DNA of 45,420 nucleotides from Oscillatoriales cyanobacterium CG2_30_40_61 (GCA_001873365.1 MNYZ01000097.1:1040-46459), one strand, 5' to 3'. Shown: positions 7,753-17,645, counted from the stretch's first letter. Numbers and translations: made by a program. The notes: generated by a model from the letters alone, not told the origin.

Positions 7753-8688
7753 TCACTCAATGGTTTGTTCTAATCGATCAGCTAAGACAATAATATCATC
7801 TTTTCGGGCTATTTGTTCAACCCATTCTGAGGGAATATTGTTAAACCCATAATAAATTCCAGCTAAACCTCCTGTGACGGCGGCTGTTGTATCGGTATCT
7901 TCTCCTAAATTAACAGCTTTGAGAACTGCTTCTGGGTATGAAGATGTTGTTAATAAACACCATAACGAGGCTTCTAAAGTATGAATTACATAACCGCCCG
8001 ATTGAATTTGTTCCAGGGATAATTGATCAATATTACCCGTTAAAATGCGATCAAACCGAGAAGATTCTACGGTTAAACTAGGATGATAATAAATCGGTTT
8101 GACGGCTTCTATGCCTTGAAGGTAGGCGGATTTTAGGTCTAATCCTTGGAGTAATTTAACCGCAATACTAATATAAATTCCGCAGGCAATTTGGCAACGG
8201 AGATGACCATGGGTTAAACAGGAACATTCATGCACCCACTGAATTAATTGATAGAATGAAACCGAAGAATATAAATAAGCCATAGGCAAAATTCGCATCA
8301 AAGAACCATTACCATTACTGCGTTCATCGGTTCCTCCTGCTTCCACGGGATTTACCCCATTTTGGAGATTTTGAATAGCGTTATGGGTGGTTCCTCCAAT
8401 ATCAAATATAACCCCATGGGCTGCCCATTCTTGATGATAGCGCCAACGACAAAAAGAGGCGGCGATCGCTTTTAAATTATAGCCCTGACAAAGACTATCA
8501 GCTAAACATAACATCAAGGAACTATCATCCGACCAAGTACCCGGAGGTTGTCGATGGGTTCCATAGCCAGTCATCGTTGTGATGGGGTTTTTTAGACGTT
8601 CTTGGCGGCTGGTAAATTCCACGGGAACACCCAAAGCATCCCCCACACAAACCCCGATTAAACCTGATAAAATTGCTGATGTTTTCAT
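7753..8688 (-). CDS. ADP-ribosylglycohydrolase family protein (DraG-like)
   Basis: A 311-residue all-helical ADP-ribosyl hydrolase fold. Metal-site motifs are visible: GVCVGDALGVPVE (Asp17) at the N-terminus, TWSDDSSLML (Asp54/Asp55), GNGSLMRILP in the middle, and GEDTDTTAAVTGGLAG near residue 265, the double-Asp/Thr motif that binds the two Mg2+/Mn2+ ions. Such enzymes remove ADP-ribose from arginine or other targets, or hydrolyse ADP-ribosyl conjugates; nitrogenase regulation by DraG is one case, but nothing here links to nitrogenase. The next gene downstream, nadD, suggests an NAD-salvage context. Confidence 0.9.
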   Translation of the reverse strand: MKTSAILSGLIGVCVGDALGVPVEFTSRQERLKNPITTMTGYGTHRQPPGTWSDDSSLMLCLADSLCQGYNLKAIAASFCRWRYHQEWAAHGVIFDIGGTTHNAIQNLQNGVNPVEAGGTDERSNGNGSLMRILPMAYLYSSVSFYQLIQWVHECSCLTHGHLRCQIACGIYISIAVKLLQGLDLKSAYLQGIEAVKPIYYHPSLTVESSRFDRILTGNIDQLSLEQIQSGGYVIHTLEASLWCLLTTSSYPEAVLKAVNLGEDTDTTAAVTGGLAGIYYGFNNIPSEWVEQIARKDDIIVLADRLEQTIE

Positions 8689-8743
8689 ATTAAAATCCTT
8701 TTATAGTAATCCTAATTTAGACTTAAAAGCCAATAGGGAAAAC

Positions 8744-8765
8744 AGTAAGCCCTAAAGGGCTTACT
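8744..8765. terminator. 22-bp palindrome, probable terminator of the SLC13 gene
   Basis: Perfect arms agtaagccct / agggcttact with an AA centre lie at once behind the SLC13 stop codon. Reading on the minus strand the hairpin is followed by gttttcc. It can work as a terminator; sequences of this kind are also dispersed palindromes in cyanobacterial genomes. Confidence 0.75.
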
Positions 8766-8766
8766 A

Positions 8767-10560
8767 CTATAATCCATATAGCCAAATAATTAATAATGGG
8801 GTAACAATTGCTAGAATTATACTCAAGGGAGCGCCTACCCGAGTGAAGTCGAAAAATTTATATCCCCCGGGACTATAAACCATTGTATTAGTTTGATAAC
8901 CAATGGGAGTCATATAACTATTAGAAGCAGCAAAAGTCACCGCATACATAAAGGCAAAGGGATTTAAACTTAATGCAACCGCAACTTTTACGGCAATGGG
9001 AATCATCAATACGACCGTAGCATTATTAGAAAGAACTTCTGTCAGAATCGAGGTGGCAATATAGAATAATAATAAAATCCAATAACCGGATAAATTACCA
9101 CCCAAACCGACTAAAGTATCAGCTAACCATTGGGTAGCACCGGACTTATTCATGGCTATTCCTAATGGAATTAATCCCGCTAATAGAAATATCACATCCC
9201 AACGCACAGAGCCATAAATTTCTCCGGGTTTGAGACATCCGGTAATTACCATTAAAATTACACCCGCTAAAGCACTAACTAAAATAGGCATAATTTCAAA
9301 AGCTGCTAGAATAATAACACCCAAAACAATTGCTAAAGCAATCCCGGCTTTATCCTGTCTGAGTGTTTCTACATCTCGTTCTTCTAAAACCAGAAGTTCT
9401 CGGGTGGTTTGTAATCCAACAAAACTTTGTTTCGGCCCTTGAAGTAATAATAAATCTCCAAATCTTAGGGTAACTTTGCCTAATCGCCCTTGAACTAATT
9501 CCGAACCTCGACGAATGGCTAAAACCGTGGCGTTATAACGTTGACGGAATCTTAAATCTTTTAAGGTTGTGCCGATTAACCGAGAATTAGATAAAATCAA
9601 TACTTCGGCTATTTTTTCCTGTCCAGAACTCAAAATATTTTCTAAAGATTCTTCCTTGAATTTAACATCTGGAAGAATATCTAAGCCTTTTTCATCTCTG
9701 ATTTTTAGTAAATCTTCTCGACTACTTCTAACAATTAAAATATCTCCAACACTTAATATTTTATCAGCTAAAGGTTGAGCAAACCGCATATTATTCTGAA
9801 TTAATTCTAACACATCTAAGTCAAATTTGCGTTGAATTTCACTCTCTTTAACTGTTTGTCCGACTAAGCTAGAACGGGGGGTAATGACTAATTCACTCAC
9901 ATAATCTTTTAACCCATATTCTGTTTGCAGAATATCATAATTTGCGGGTTTGCGGTCGGGTAAGAGTCGAGGAGCAATCAGCGCTAGATAAATAATCCCG
10001 ATAGTAAAGGTAATAATTCCTAATACGGTAAACTGAAATAACTGAAATTCCCCATATCCCATTTGTTTGGAAATACCACTGGCTAAAACATTAGTTGAAG
10101 TTCCAATAACCGTAATCATCCCTCCCAAAACCGTCGAATAGGATAGGGGGATTAATAATTTAGATGGGGAAATTTTTTGCTTGCGACACCAATCTTCGAC
10201 AATAGGTAAGAAAATAGCAACAACGGCGGTATTATTAATAAAAGCGGTAATTGGCCCCACAATTAATCCCATGACTAAAATTTGTTGGTTAGCCGTTGTT
10301 CCTCCCCATTTTAATAATAAATCTCGAACGGTTTGTACTACCCCGGTTTTTGTAATTCCAGCACTTAAAATAAACATTGCCATCACCGTAATGGTGGCGG
10401 AGTTACCAAACCCGGATATCCCTTCCTCGGGTGTGACTAACTTCAAAAGCATTAAAATAACGGTGACAGTAAGCGCCGTTAAATCAACAGGAAGCCACTC
10501 AAAAATAAAGGCAATTAAAGCCAGAATTACAATACTAAGGGTTAGAACAATATTTGTCAT
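8767..10560 (-). CDS. SLC13 family permease with two TrkA-C (RCK_C) domains
   Basis: A 597-residue DASS/SLC13-type carrier of the cytoplasmic membrane, likely Na+-coupled for sulfate or another dicarboxylate/oxyanion. The N-terminal membrane half (1-205) holds FINNTAVVAIFLPI (first SNT-like motif). Two soluble TrkA-C domains follow (about 215-290 and 305-385, both with the pattern LxGxTLKDLxFRxRY...VxxGDxLLLQG). The C-terminal membrane half (405-597) has the second repeat LSNNATVVLMIPIAVKVA and the ending MTPIGYQTNTMVYSPGGYKF. The architecture is typical of the YfbS/SLC13 family in cyanobacteria. The substrate cannot be decided from sequence. It is a single gene, divided from its upstream neighbour by repeats. 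Confidence 0.9.
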   Translation of the reverse strand: MTNIVLTLSIVILALIAFIFEWLPVDLTALTVTVILMLLKLVTPEEGISGFGNSATITVMAMFILSAGITKTGVVQTVRDLLLKWGGTTANQQILVMGLIVGPITAFINNTAVVAIFLPIVEDWCRKQKISPSKLLIPLSYSTVLGGMITVIGTSTNVLASGISKQMGYGEFQLFQFTVLGIITFTIGIIYLALIAPRLLPDRKPANYDILQTEYGLKDYVSELVITPRSSLVGQTVKESEIQRKFDLDVLELIQNNMRFAQPLADKILSVGDILIVRSSREDLLKIRDEKGLDILPDVKFKEESLENILSSGQEKIAEVLILSNSRLIGTTLKDLRFRQRYNATVLAIRRGSELVQGRLGKVTLRFGDLLLLQGPKQSFVGLQTTRELLVLEERDVETLRQDKAGIALAIVLGVIILAAFEIMPILVSALAGVILMVITGCLKPGEIYGSVRWDVIFLLAGLIPLGIAMNKSGATQWLADTLVGLGGNLSGYWILLLFYIATSILTEVLSNNATVVLMIPIAVKVAVALSLNPFAFMYAVTFAASNSYMTPIGYQTNTMVYSPGGYKFFDFTRVGAPLSIILAIVTPLLIIWLYGL

Positions 10561-10575
10561 GTAAGTGAAATTACG

Positions 10576-10654
10576 AATGGGTAATAGGTAATAGGTAATG
10601 GGTAATAGGTAATAGCAAGAGTTTACCTCCCGGTGTCCCCGGGGCCTCCCCTAC
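10576..10654. repeat. inverted copy of the composite repeat (heptamers plus G/C-rich block)
   Basis: Bases 10576-10615 are TAATGGG/TAATAGG heptamers, the complement of the TTACCCA family. They are followed by a C-rich block (cctcccggtgtccccgg...). On the minus strand the order is G-rich block, short aagt-like linker, then heptamers, the same order as in bases 1-195. It fills the gap between the SLC13 and NupC-type genes. Confidence 0.8.
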
Positions 10655-10658
10655 TCCA

Positions 10659-12113
10659 TTAAGACTTAGGGGAAGGACTAACCTTCGGGGCGGGTGAAAC
10701 CGTTGTATTTGGGGCTGCTGGGGTACTGATAGCCGGAGGAGTGGCGGCCGGGTCTCCCATAATACTGGGATTTCCATTATCGTAGAATCCGGCTAAACAG
10801 GCAATCATCATCGTGGCTAAAGTTCCTCCCAATAGGGCTTTCCAACCCAATTCAGAAATATCTTTCCGGCGCGAGGGGACTAAACCGACCATTCCGCCGA
10901 CAAAAATTCCCACGGAAGCAACATGGGCAAAACCCGATAAAGCATAACTAACAATTAAAACTGTTCTAGGAGTAATTAACCCGGCTTTGGCAGCTTCTGC
11001 TAAGGCTTGATAGGGGGGAATTGCTGTTTCTAATAAACGACGACCAATAATTACTGAAGCTGCCCAGGAATCCTGAATGGGAACTCCAGTTAAAATCGTT
11101 AAGGGATAGAAAATAAATCCCAAAATATTCGCTAAAGTGACAACTTGAAAAAAGTCTCCTACTGGACTTGGTAATAAACCTAACCAAGCTGAGAATTGAT
11201 TAACTAAAGACAGTAATCCCAAAATTAAGATCAAAATTGCCGCAATAGCAACGGACATTTTTACACCATCTAATGCGCCAATAATTGCTGAATCTAAGGG
11301 ACTCACTCGTTCTATAAGTTCACCGCCAACGGTTTCTAATTCATGGTCTTCATCTTCATGCGTGATTAAGTTATCTTCGGTTTTTTCTTCGGGTAGCATC
11401 CCTAATGTTAGGGGTTGTTCGGTTTCAGGAACTAAAATTTTAGAAATGACAAAACAGGCGGGAATTGCCATAATTGAGGCGGAAACTAAATGTCCTAAAA
11501 TATTAGGAAAAACGGGTTTCAAAAAACTAACATAAATGGCTAAAGTTGAGGAAGCAGCCGTTCCAAAACAACAGGTTAAAATAGCACATAATTCCGAACG
11601 GGTCATCTTTTCCAAATAGGGCTTGACCACGATAGCCGCTTCAATTCCGACAAAAATATTAGCCGCCCCGCTTAAGGCTTCTGCCCCACTTAAGCGCATG
11701 GTTTTATAGAATAACTTGGCAAAAACATTAGTGACGACTTGAATCACTCCTAAATTATATAAAAGCGCCATTAAACCAGAGAAAAAGATCACCGTAGGTA
11801 AGGCGCGAAAGGCAAAAATATAACCTAAATTGACATCGGGAGTTTGCCCAGGAATGGGAACAATATTTTTTCCAAAGACAAATCTAGCCCCGGTATCGGC
11901 GGCATAAAATAAACTATCGAGAAGACTACTAAACCATTCTAAGGCTGTTCTCGTAGGCGGAAATAGAAAGACCAGAAAGGCTAAAACTAATTGTAGGCCA
12001 ATCCCTAAACCCATGGTTCGCCAGGGGACGACTCGTCTATCTTCTGAAAATAACCAAGCAATAAAGCAAAGGCCAAAAATTCCCAAAAATGAAATCAGAT
12101 TCAAGTAAGTCAT
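10659..12113 (-). CDS. NupC/CNT family nucleoside transporter
   Basis: A 484-residue concentrative nucleoside transporter of the cytoplasmic membrane, importing nucleosides with H+ or Na+. Family features: an N-terminal three-helix domain; the amphipathic region VFGKNIVPIP with FAFRALPTVIFFSGLMALLYNLG; the substrate motif SGAEALSGAANIFVGIEAA; the TRSELCAILTCCFGTAASSTLAIYVSFL block; and near the C-terminus YALSGFAHVASVGIFVGGMVGLVPSRR. The last roughly 35 residues (DPAATPPAISTPAAP...) are a Pro/Ala/Ser-rich tail not needed for transport, and their coding sequence abuts the composite repeat, which may have altered the end of the gene. Transcribed toward the SLC13 gene. Confidence 0.9.
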   Translation of the reverse strand: MTYLNLISFLGIFGLCFIAWLFSEDRRVVPWRTMGLGIGLQLVLAFLVFLFPPTRTALEWFSSLLDSLFYAADTGARFVFGKNIVPIPGQTPDVNLGYIFAFRALPTVIFFSGLMALLYNLGVIQVVTNVFAKLFYKTMRLSGAEALSGAANIFVGIEAAIVVKPYLEKMTRSELCAILTCCFGTAASSTLAIYVSFLKPVFPNILGHLVSASIMAIPACFVISKILVPETEQPLTLGMLPEEKTEDNLITHEDEDHELETVGGELIERVSPLDSAIIGALDGVKMSVAIAAILILILGLLSLVNQFSAWLGLLPSPVGDFFQVVTLANILGFIFYPLTILTGVPIQDSWAASVIIGRRLLETAIPPYQALAEAAKAGLITPRTVLIVSYALSGFAHVASVGIFVGGMVGLVPSRRKDISELGWKALLGGTLATMMIACLAGFYDNGNPSIMGDPAATPPAISTPAAPNTTVSPAPKVSPSPKS

Positions 12114-12238
12114 AAGTCGTTCTCGAATAATTTATCGATTGTATTTTGATTTCTCATGGCTTTTGTGCTGGTGCAAACCTACCATTAACCCTGTCAAACG
12201 TCAATCTGGATAAATACGGGTTCCATTTTCAATATCAA

Positions 12239-15022
12239 TTAGCGACGATTGATAAACCACTTATAAACCACTTTTTCCATTTCAATCCAGATAAACATTA
12301 AAGCACTAAAACCAAGACAAATTGATAATTCTTGTAAACTTAAAAAGTGAGTTCCAAAGAAACTTCTTAAAGGCGGAAAATAAATTAATAGTAACTGAAG
12401 AACTGTTGTTAATCCCACAGCACCCCACAAATAAAGATTCGTTGCGGGATTCATTTGAATAGTCAGTTGAGTATCGGAACGCACCGCTATAGCATGACCC
12501 ATTTGGGCTAAACATAATGTTGTAAATACCATGGTTTTCCAACGGTCAGGGTTAGGAGTGCCTAGAGTATAGTTGTAAGCCCAAACCATCAAAACAATCG
12601 TTAAAATAGCAAAAACAATCCCAATTCTTACCATATATAACCCTAATCCTCGCGCAAAAATACTTTCGCGGGGATTATAAGGTGGACGTTGCATCACCGC
12701 AGGTTCAGCAGGTTCCATAGCTAATGCTAAAGCGGGTAAACCATCGGTAACAAGGTTCATCCATAAAATTTGTAACGGGATTAACGGCACTCCCCCGCCT
12801 AAAAGAGGAGAAGCCGCAATCACTAACACTTCCCCAATATTACTACCGAGAATATATTTAATAAAACGGCGAATATTACTATAAACAACTCGCCCTTCTT
12901 CGGTGGCGGCAACAATAGTAGCAAAGTTATCATCCAATAAAATCATATCACTGGCTTCTTTACTAACATCAGTTCCAGTAATTCCCATGGCAATACCGAT
13001 ATCTGCCTGTTTCAAAGCTGGAGCATCATTAACACCATCCCCGGTCATGGCGACAAATTCACCATTTTTTTGTAACGCTTGAACAATCCGCAGTTTATGT
13101 TCAGGAGAAACCCGGGCATAGACACTCACCTCTTCAACTTTTTGTTCTAATTCCGTTTGAGTTAATTTCTGTAATTCCTGACCTGTTAAACTTACAGAAT
13201 CTAATTGGGCAATGCCTAAATCTTGAGCAATAACTTTTGCAGTTAATTGATGATCTCCAGTAATCATCACCGGACGAATTCCGGCTTCTCGACAGAGTTT
13301 AACCGCTTCTCGAACTTCAGGGCGAGGCGCGTCTAACATTCCTACTAATCCTAACCAAACTAATTCCTGTTCGGCGATTTCTTCCTCTCCTTCTGGCGGT
13401 AATATTGTTAAAGATTTGGTAGCAAATCCTAAAACCCGTAAACCTTTCCCCGCCATTTCGTTATTTTGTTCAAGAATTCGTTGACGGTCTGCTTCTGCTA
13501 AAAAAACGTTTTGATTTTCTACCAAAACAGAAGTACATTGAGCTAAAATCAACTCCGGTGAGCCTTTAGTAAAGATCACACATTCCTGGTTTTCATGGTC
13601 TGTAAGTTGACAAATTACACTCATCCGCTTCCGTTCTGAGGAGAAAGGAATTTCAGCAACACGAGGGTTTTTGTGATTATGAATATCTCTAAATAAACCT
13701 ACTTTTCCGGCTAAGGATAATAACGCCCCTTCCGTGGGATCTCCTAAAATAATCCATTGATTTTTCTCCTGTTGTAATTGAGCATCATTGCACAAAACAC
13801 AAGCAGTTAAAATAGGTTCTAAAATTTTATATTCTGAGTCAATTGTGTTATTTTGTTCTGAGGTTATTGGTATTAATTCCCCTACTGGATCATATCCTTC
13901 TCCGGTGACTTGAAACACCTGATCAAAGGTCTGAACCGATTGCACCACCATTTTATTTTGGGTGAGAGTTCCGGTTTTATCTGAACAAATTGTTGTCACA
14001 GAACCCAAGGTTTCCACCGCCGGGAGTTTTCTAATTAAAGCATGGCGTTTGACCATTCTTTGTGTACCAATTGCCAAGGTAACTGTTACAACCGCCGGTA
14101 AACCTTCTGGAACTACGGCCACGGCCATACTCAAGGATACTTCTAATAAATCTTCAACATTGCTGAAATCCCCCGTTTGCAGAATCCCACCGACAACCAC
14201 CAGGGCAACCAAAGCTAAAGACCCACTAACTAAAACATTTCCTAACTGCGTCATCCGTTGTTGGAGGGGGGTTGGTTCCGTTTCCACCCCCTGGATCATT
14301 TCGGCGATGCGCCCGAGTTCCGTGGTCATTCCCGTATTGGTGACAATCACTTGTCCCCGTCCCTGGACAACTTCCGTCCCCATGAATACCATATTCAGGC
14401 GATCGCCCAAAGGGACATCTTCAGTTAATTCCATACTCGGTTTTTTAATTACCGCTTCTGCTTCCCCCGTTAAGGCAGCTTCCCGCACCTGCAAATTTTG
14501 GGCTTCAACTAGGCGACCATCGGCCGGAATTTGGACTCCAGCTTCCAGAAACATGATATCCCCCGGAACCAGTTCTTTCGCGGCCAGTTCTAGCATTTTA
14601 TCGTCCCGCACCACCCGAACTCTAGGGGAAGACATTCGTTTCAGGGCGGCTAGAGCCTGTTCTGCCCGGCTTTCTTGGAAATAGCCCAACATCCCATTCA
14701 AAATCACAATTGAAAAAATAGCAACGGCGTCCTTGGGGAAGTTTCCTTTGCGAAAATCAATCACCGCCGATACAATAGCCACAGCAATCAGCATCACGAG
14801 CATAATATTCGTGAACTGATCCCATAAAATCTCGAAGGTGCTGCGACCAGGAGCTTCTTTTAATTCATTCAGACCATACTGTTCCTGACGTTGAGTTACC
14901 TGTTCTGCGGTTAACCCGGTTTCGGGGTTGCTGTCCAAGACTTTGAGAACTTTCTCAGCACTCAAGGTGTGCGAAGTTTTGAGAGGTTCTAAGGTCGATG
15001 ATGACGACGCGGGAGATACCAT
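12239..15022 (-). CDS. P-type Ca2+-transporting ATPase (SERCA/PMCA-like, PacL-type)
   Basis: A 927-residue type IIA P-ATPase that pumps Ca2+ out of the cytoplasm. In order: cation_ATPase_N (about 15-85), actuator domain with TGE (185-187), TM4 with PEGLP (305-309), phosphorylation site [10 protein letters not shown] (Asp348), nucleotide-binding domain, hinge [11 protein letters not shown], and a C-terminal membrane domain. Calcium-site residues typical of SERCA are present in TM4 (Glu306), TM5 (SNIGE) and TM6 (NLVTDGLP). The TM8 position that carries Glu in SERCA reads CLAQMGH, so one Ca2+ per cycle is likely, as in PMR1-type pumps. The 155-bp upstream gap has no clear promoter. Confidence 0.93.
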   Translation of the reverse strand: MVSPASSSSTLEPLKTSHTLSAEKVLKVLDSNPETGLTAEQVTQRQEQYGLNELKEAPGRSTFEILWDQFTNIMLVMLIAVAIVSAVIDFRKGNFPKDAVAIFSIVILNGMLGYFQESRAEQALAALKRMSSPRVRVVRDDKMLELAAKELVPGDIMFLEAGVQIPADGRLVEAQNLQVREAALTGEAEAVIKKPSMELTEDVPLGDRLNMVFMGTEVVQGRGQVIVTNTGMTTELGRIAEMIQGVETEPTPLQQRMTQLGNVLVSGSLALVALVVVGGILQTGDFSNVEDLLEVSLSMAVAVVPEGLPAVVTVTLAIGTQRMVKRHALIRKLPAVETLGSVTTICSDKTGTLTQNKMVVQSVQTFDQVFQVTGEGYDPVGELIPITSEQNNTIDSEYKILEPILTACVLCNDAQLQQEKNQWIILGDPTEGALLSLAGKVGLFRDIHNHKNPRVAEIPFSSERKRMSVICQLTDHENQECVIFTKGSPELILAQCTSVLVENQNVFLAEADRQRILEQNNEMAGKGLRVLGFATKSLTILPPEGEEEIAEQELVWLGLVGMLDAPRPEVREAVKLCREAGIRPVMITGDHQLTAKVIAQDLGIAQLDSVSLTGQELQKLTQTELEQKVEEVSVYARVSPEHKLRIVQALQKNGEFVAMTGDGVNDAPALKQADIGIAMGITGTDVSKEASDMILLDDNFATIVAATEEGRVVYSNIRRFIKYILGSNIGEVLVIAASPLLGGGVPLIPLQILWMNLVTDGLPALALAMEPAEPAVMQRPPYNPRESIFARGLGLYMVRIGIVFAILTIVLMVWAYNYTLGTPNPDRWKTMVFTTLCLAQMGHAIAVRSDTQLTIQMNPATNLYLWGAVGLTTVLQLLLIYFPPLRSFFGTHFLSLQELSICLGFSALMFIWIEMEKVVYKWFINRR

Positions 15023-15133
15023 TGTCTACGTCCTAAAGGTTCTAGCTAATCTATTCTAATTAAATCATAAGTCATTAATCGGTGATCACTCTAAAATTCC
15101 AGAAGAAATTCCCTCGGAAGTGTTAGAAGTTGC

Positions 15134-15163
15134 TGCTTTCGTGTCTTCGTGCATTTGTGGTTT
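15134..15163. repeat. dispersed ctttgtgtc-type repeat, copy 1
   Basis: A degenerate tandem of the unit ctttcgtgt/cttcgtgc ending in tttgtggttt. Related copies lie at 18832-18865 and 43541-43568. All lie between genes or at gene ends on this window. Confidence 0.65.
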
Positions 15164-15176
15164 ATTGGAGAATAAA

Positions 15177-16226
15177 TTAATCAAATAAATAAATATTAAA
15201 ATAGAGAATAACTAAATAAGAAATTAGCCAGATGATTAAACTCAATTTAATTGTCGGATCTTGAATTAAAATCTGGCTGGGTTCTTCCCCATCGGCTAAA
15301 ACAGTAACTAACCATTTATAGTGCATCACCGCATAATAAACAATGGGAACTGTAATCACTAAAGAGGGATTTTTACCCGATTGGATTGTGAACAAAGCAT
15401 AGCACATAATGGTCATGGTTGCGGTGCTATTCAGGAGAGAATCTAAATAGGGTAAGGTATATTGGGAGAGAACTGGACGTTGTTGATTTTTGCTTCCCCG
15501 TTGATAGAATAACTCTAAATAGGAAGGTTCTGAATTGGGTGATTTTAGATCGGGCTGTAGGGAGGTTTCTGGATAAAAATTCTCTTGATTATTTTGAAGA
15601 TGTAATAAAGATAAAAGTTCTGAACGTCGTTTAGAAAATCCTAAAAATAGAGTTAGGAAAAACGTACATAAAACAATCCAAGCCGTCGGCATATCTCCTA
15701 AAGCATAAATTCCAGCTAACAGCCTCAGAACAAAACCAAAGGCAATACAACTAACATCAAATAAGGCTAAATTCTTGAGTTTTAGAGAATAAATAATATT
15801 ATTAATAGCATAGAGTAAAACACAAATAAATGTGGCTATTCCTAAGCTATAAGCACCCAAAAGAGAAACCGTTGTTAAACAGAATGCGATCGCTAATCCG
15901 ATTTTAATTGAAACTTGACCACTGGCAATCGGACGATACTTTTTTTTCGGGTGCAGCCGATCGCATTTTCGATCTTGAATATCATTAAAAATATAAATTG
16001 CCGATGCCATTAACGAGAAAAAAATTACCGTTAATATTGATAATAAAATAGACTGGGTTTCTAATAGTCTACCGCCGAATAAAAGTCCCGCCAAACAGAA
16101 TAGATTTTTTGTCCATTGATGGGGGCGAATTAGTTTAATTAAGGGGGGCAAAGTTGAGGATTTAACGGGTACAAATTCGGGATTAGTTTGATGATCATGG
16201 GTTTCTAATGGCTTTGGTATTTTCAT
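15177..16226 (-). CDS. UbiA family decaprenyl-phosphate phosphoribosyltransferase-like protein
   Basis: A 349-residue membrane protein with about nine helices. The aspartate-rich motif NDIQDRKCDRLHPKKKYRPI (residues 81-100) matches the DPPR-synthase type of UbiA (mycobacterial Rv3806c pattern NDxxDxxxDxxHPxKxxRPIAxG) rather than quinone or chlorophyll prenyltransferases. A second motif, GFSKRRSEL, corresponds to the GKRxxEL region. The known reaction transfers 5-phosphoribose from PRPP to polyprenyl phosphate at the cytoplasmic membrane. The N-terminal 25 residues are non-conserved and polar. A hydrophilic insert (about 205-240) separates helices. It is the last gene of a six-gene minus-strand run, 21 bp behind the SMR-like gene. 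Confidence 0.85.
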   Translation of the reverse strand: MKIPKPLETHDHQTNPEFVPVKSSTLPPLIKLIRPHQWTKNLFCLAGLLFGGRLLETQSILLSILTVIFFSLMASAIYIFNDIQDRKCDRLHPKKKYRPIASGQVSIKIGLAIAFCLTTVSLLGAYSLGIATFICVLLYAINNIIYSLKLKNLALFDVSCIAFGFVLRLLAGIYALGDMPTAWIVLCTFFLTLFLGFSKRRSELLSLLHLQNNQENFYPETSLQPDLKSPNSEPSYLELFYQRGSKNQQRPVLSQYTLPYLDSLLNSTATMTIMCYALFTIQSGKNPSLVITVPIVYYAVMHYKWLVTVLADGEEPSQILIQDPTIKLSLIIWLISYLVILYFNIYLFD

Positions 16227-16247
16227 GGGATTAAAACAATTAATTAT

Positions 16248-16610
16248 TTAACGAGACATAATAATAATTCCAGTAATAATTAAACCCAATCCGATCATTT
16301 GATTAAATCCAAAACGCTCCCCTAATAAAAGACTTCCGGTTAAGGCAACTAAGCTAAAACCAATGGCAGCAAACACGGGATAAGCAACAGAAACAGGTAA
16401 ACTATCAAGAGCTTTGGCAAAAACAATTAAATTAATTCCATAAACGATAATAGCTGCCAGAAACCAAGGGGATAATAACAGGGTTAATAAACCCGGGTCG
16501 GCGGCTTCTATTCGAGATTTTTTCAGCAATAAGTTACCAATTCCACTATTAATAGCGGCGATTAAAACCAAACTCCAGGAAATCCAGTTAATTGAGTTAA
16601 TGTTATTCAC
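16248..16610 (-). CDS. SMR-like four-helix membrane protein (possible lipid-linked sugar flippase subunit)
   Basis: 120 residues forming four hydrophobic helices in the small multidrug resistance/ArnE-F fold (final helix GLGLIITGIIIMSR; third helix SLPVSVAYPVFAAIGF). In drug exporters of this family a Glu in helix 1 (EmrE Glu14) couples to protons. Here that helix reads LIAAINSGIGNLLLKKS, without an acidic residue. This resembles ArnE/ArnF, which flip undecaprenyl-phosphate aminoarabinose. Located 9 bp behind the first SDR gene's stop and 21 bp before the UbiA gene, a role in flipping the polyprenyl-linked sugar is a reasonable inference, not proven. Confidence 0.8.
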   Translation of the reverse strand: MNNINSINWISWSLVLIAAINSGIGNLLLKKSRIEAADPGLLTLLLSPWFLAAIIVYGINLIVFAKALDSLPVSVAYPVFAAIGFSLVALTGSLLLGERFGFNQMIGLGLIITGIIIMSR

Positions 16611-16619
16611 AGTGTCTAA

Positions 16620-17645
16620 TTAAGATAGTTGTTTTAATACCCAAAGTAACTTTTCTTTCACCGGGCGACGATGGGCAGATCCGGCTTTTTCCGCTTGCAG
16701 TTGATTATAGTTGTTTTTGAACCAATCATAACTTTCCCGGAACATTTCATCATTAGAATATTTGGGTTTCCAGCCTAATTTTAGCAGAGGATCAACATCA
16801 AAATAAAATTCCTTATCATAGGTTAAATAATGCCAAGGAGCTAGGGGACTTAATCCCATCCAGTCTAACAGTTGTAAGGTTCCAATTGTTAATCCCGTGG
16901 GTAAACTTTTAACCTGAGAATCTGTGCCTGCATATTCAATTAAATGTTCTAATCCTTCTCGTAATGTGCCAAAGCGATCGCTTCCCACATTATAGATTCC
17001 TGGTTGACCCAAATCAAGAGCAAGCAGATAAACATCCATCAAATCATGAGCATGAACAAATTGAAATTGAACGTCACCACTGCCAATCACATAAACATTT
17101 TTTCCCTCTTGAATCCATTCAAATAATATCTGAAAAATCCCTAATCTACCTTCTCCTAAAATAGTCCGGGGACGAATTACAATTAAGGGTAAACCCCCCC
17201 GATCACAAATCTCTCTAACGGCTAATTCCCCCGCTAATTTTGCCCGTCCATAAATTTCAACGGCTTTAGGGGGGGTATTATTAGTAATCGGACATTTAGC
17301 ATCCCCAAATAGGGCGCTAGAACTCATGTGAATAAAACTCTTAACTCCGGCTTTTACTGCCGCTTCGGCTGCGATTTTACTGCCTTCTACGTTAACTTCC
17401 CAAAACTTATTCCCTGATTTTGTTAAGGGAACTAAAGCCACATTATGATGGACAATATCAATGTCTTTCATGGCTTTTTCTACCCGATCGCGATCGCGAA
17501 TATCACAATTAATAAATTCGATCTCTGGGGGACGGGTTAAATCTTCCCAAATATCTAAAATTTTGACATCTTCCCCCCGTTGATACAATCGTCTTGCAAT
17601 TAAATTGCCTAAAAATCCCGATCCTCCGGTAATTAAATGTTTCAT
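16620..17645 (-). CDS. NAD-dependent epimerase/dehydratase (extended SDR)
   Basis: 341 residues. The Rossmann motif GGSGFLG (7-13) at the N-terminus binds NAD(P); Asp48-Ile (CDIR) contacts adenine; the catalytic triad is Ser in HMSSSALFG (about 109), Tyr132 and Lys136 (YGRAK). The C-terminal half carries substrate-binding features of sugar-nucleotide epimerases (VGSDRFGTLREGLEHLIEYAG). No membrane helix is present. The last 40 residues (basic, RRPVKEKLLWVLKQLS) may form an amphipathic membrane-contacting helix. It is inside the UbiA/GMC cluster, so its substrate may be a polyprenyl-phosphate pentose or its keto intermediate. Family is certain, substrate is not. Confidence 0.85.
   Translation of the reverse strand: MKHLITGGSGFLGNLIARRLYQRGEDVKILDIWEDLTRPPEIEFINCDIRDRDRVEKAMKDIDIVHHNVALVPLTKSGNKFWEVNVEGSKIAAEAAVKAGVKSFIHMSSSALFGDAKCPITNNTPPKAVEIYGRAKLAGELAVREICDRGGLPLIVIRPRTILGEGRLGIFQILFEWIQEGKNVYVIGSGDVQFQFVHAHDLMDVYLLALDLGQPGIYNVGSDRFGTLREGLEHLIEYAGTDSQVKSLPTGLTIGTLQLLDWMGLSPLAPWHYLTYDKEFYFDVDPLLKLGWKPKYSNDEMFRESYDWFKNNYNQLQAEKAGSAHRRPVKEKLLWVLKQLS

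Noticed and set aside
10181-10564. 127-codon plus-strand frame
   Set aside because: Antisense to the first membrane half of the SLC13 permease.
13962-14684. 240-codon plus-strand frame
   Set aside because: Entirely antisense to the Ca2+-ATPase, whose domains are complete. The translation is Thr/Ser/Arg-rich without any domain.
15177-16226. Chlorophyll synthase or quinone prenyltransferase
   Set aside because: The Asp-rich motif with HPKKKYRPIASG matches the phosphoribosyltransferase branch; chlorophyll synthase and UbiA proper have different second motifs.
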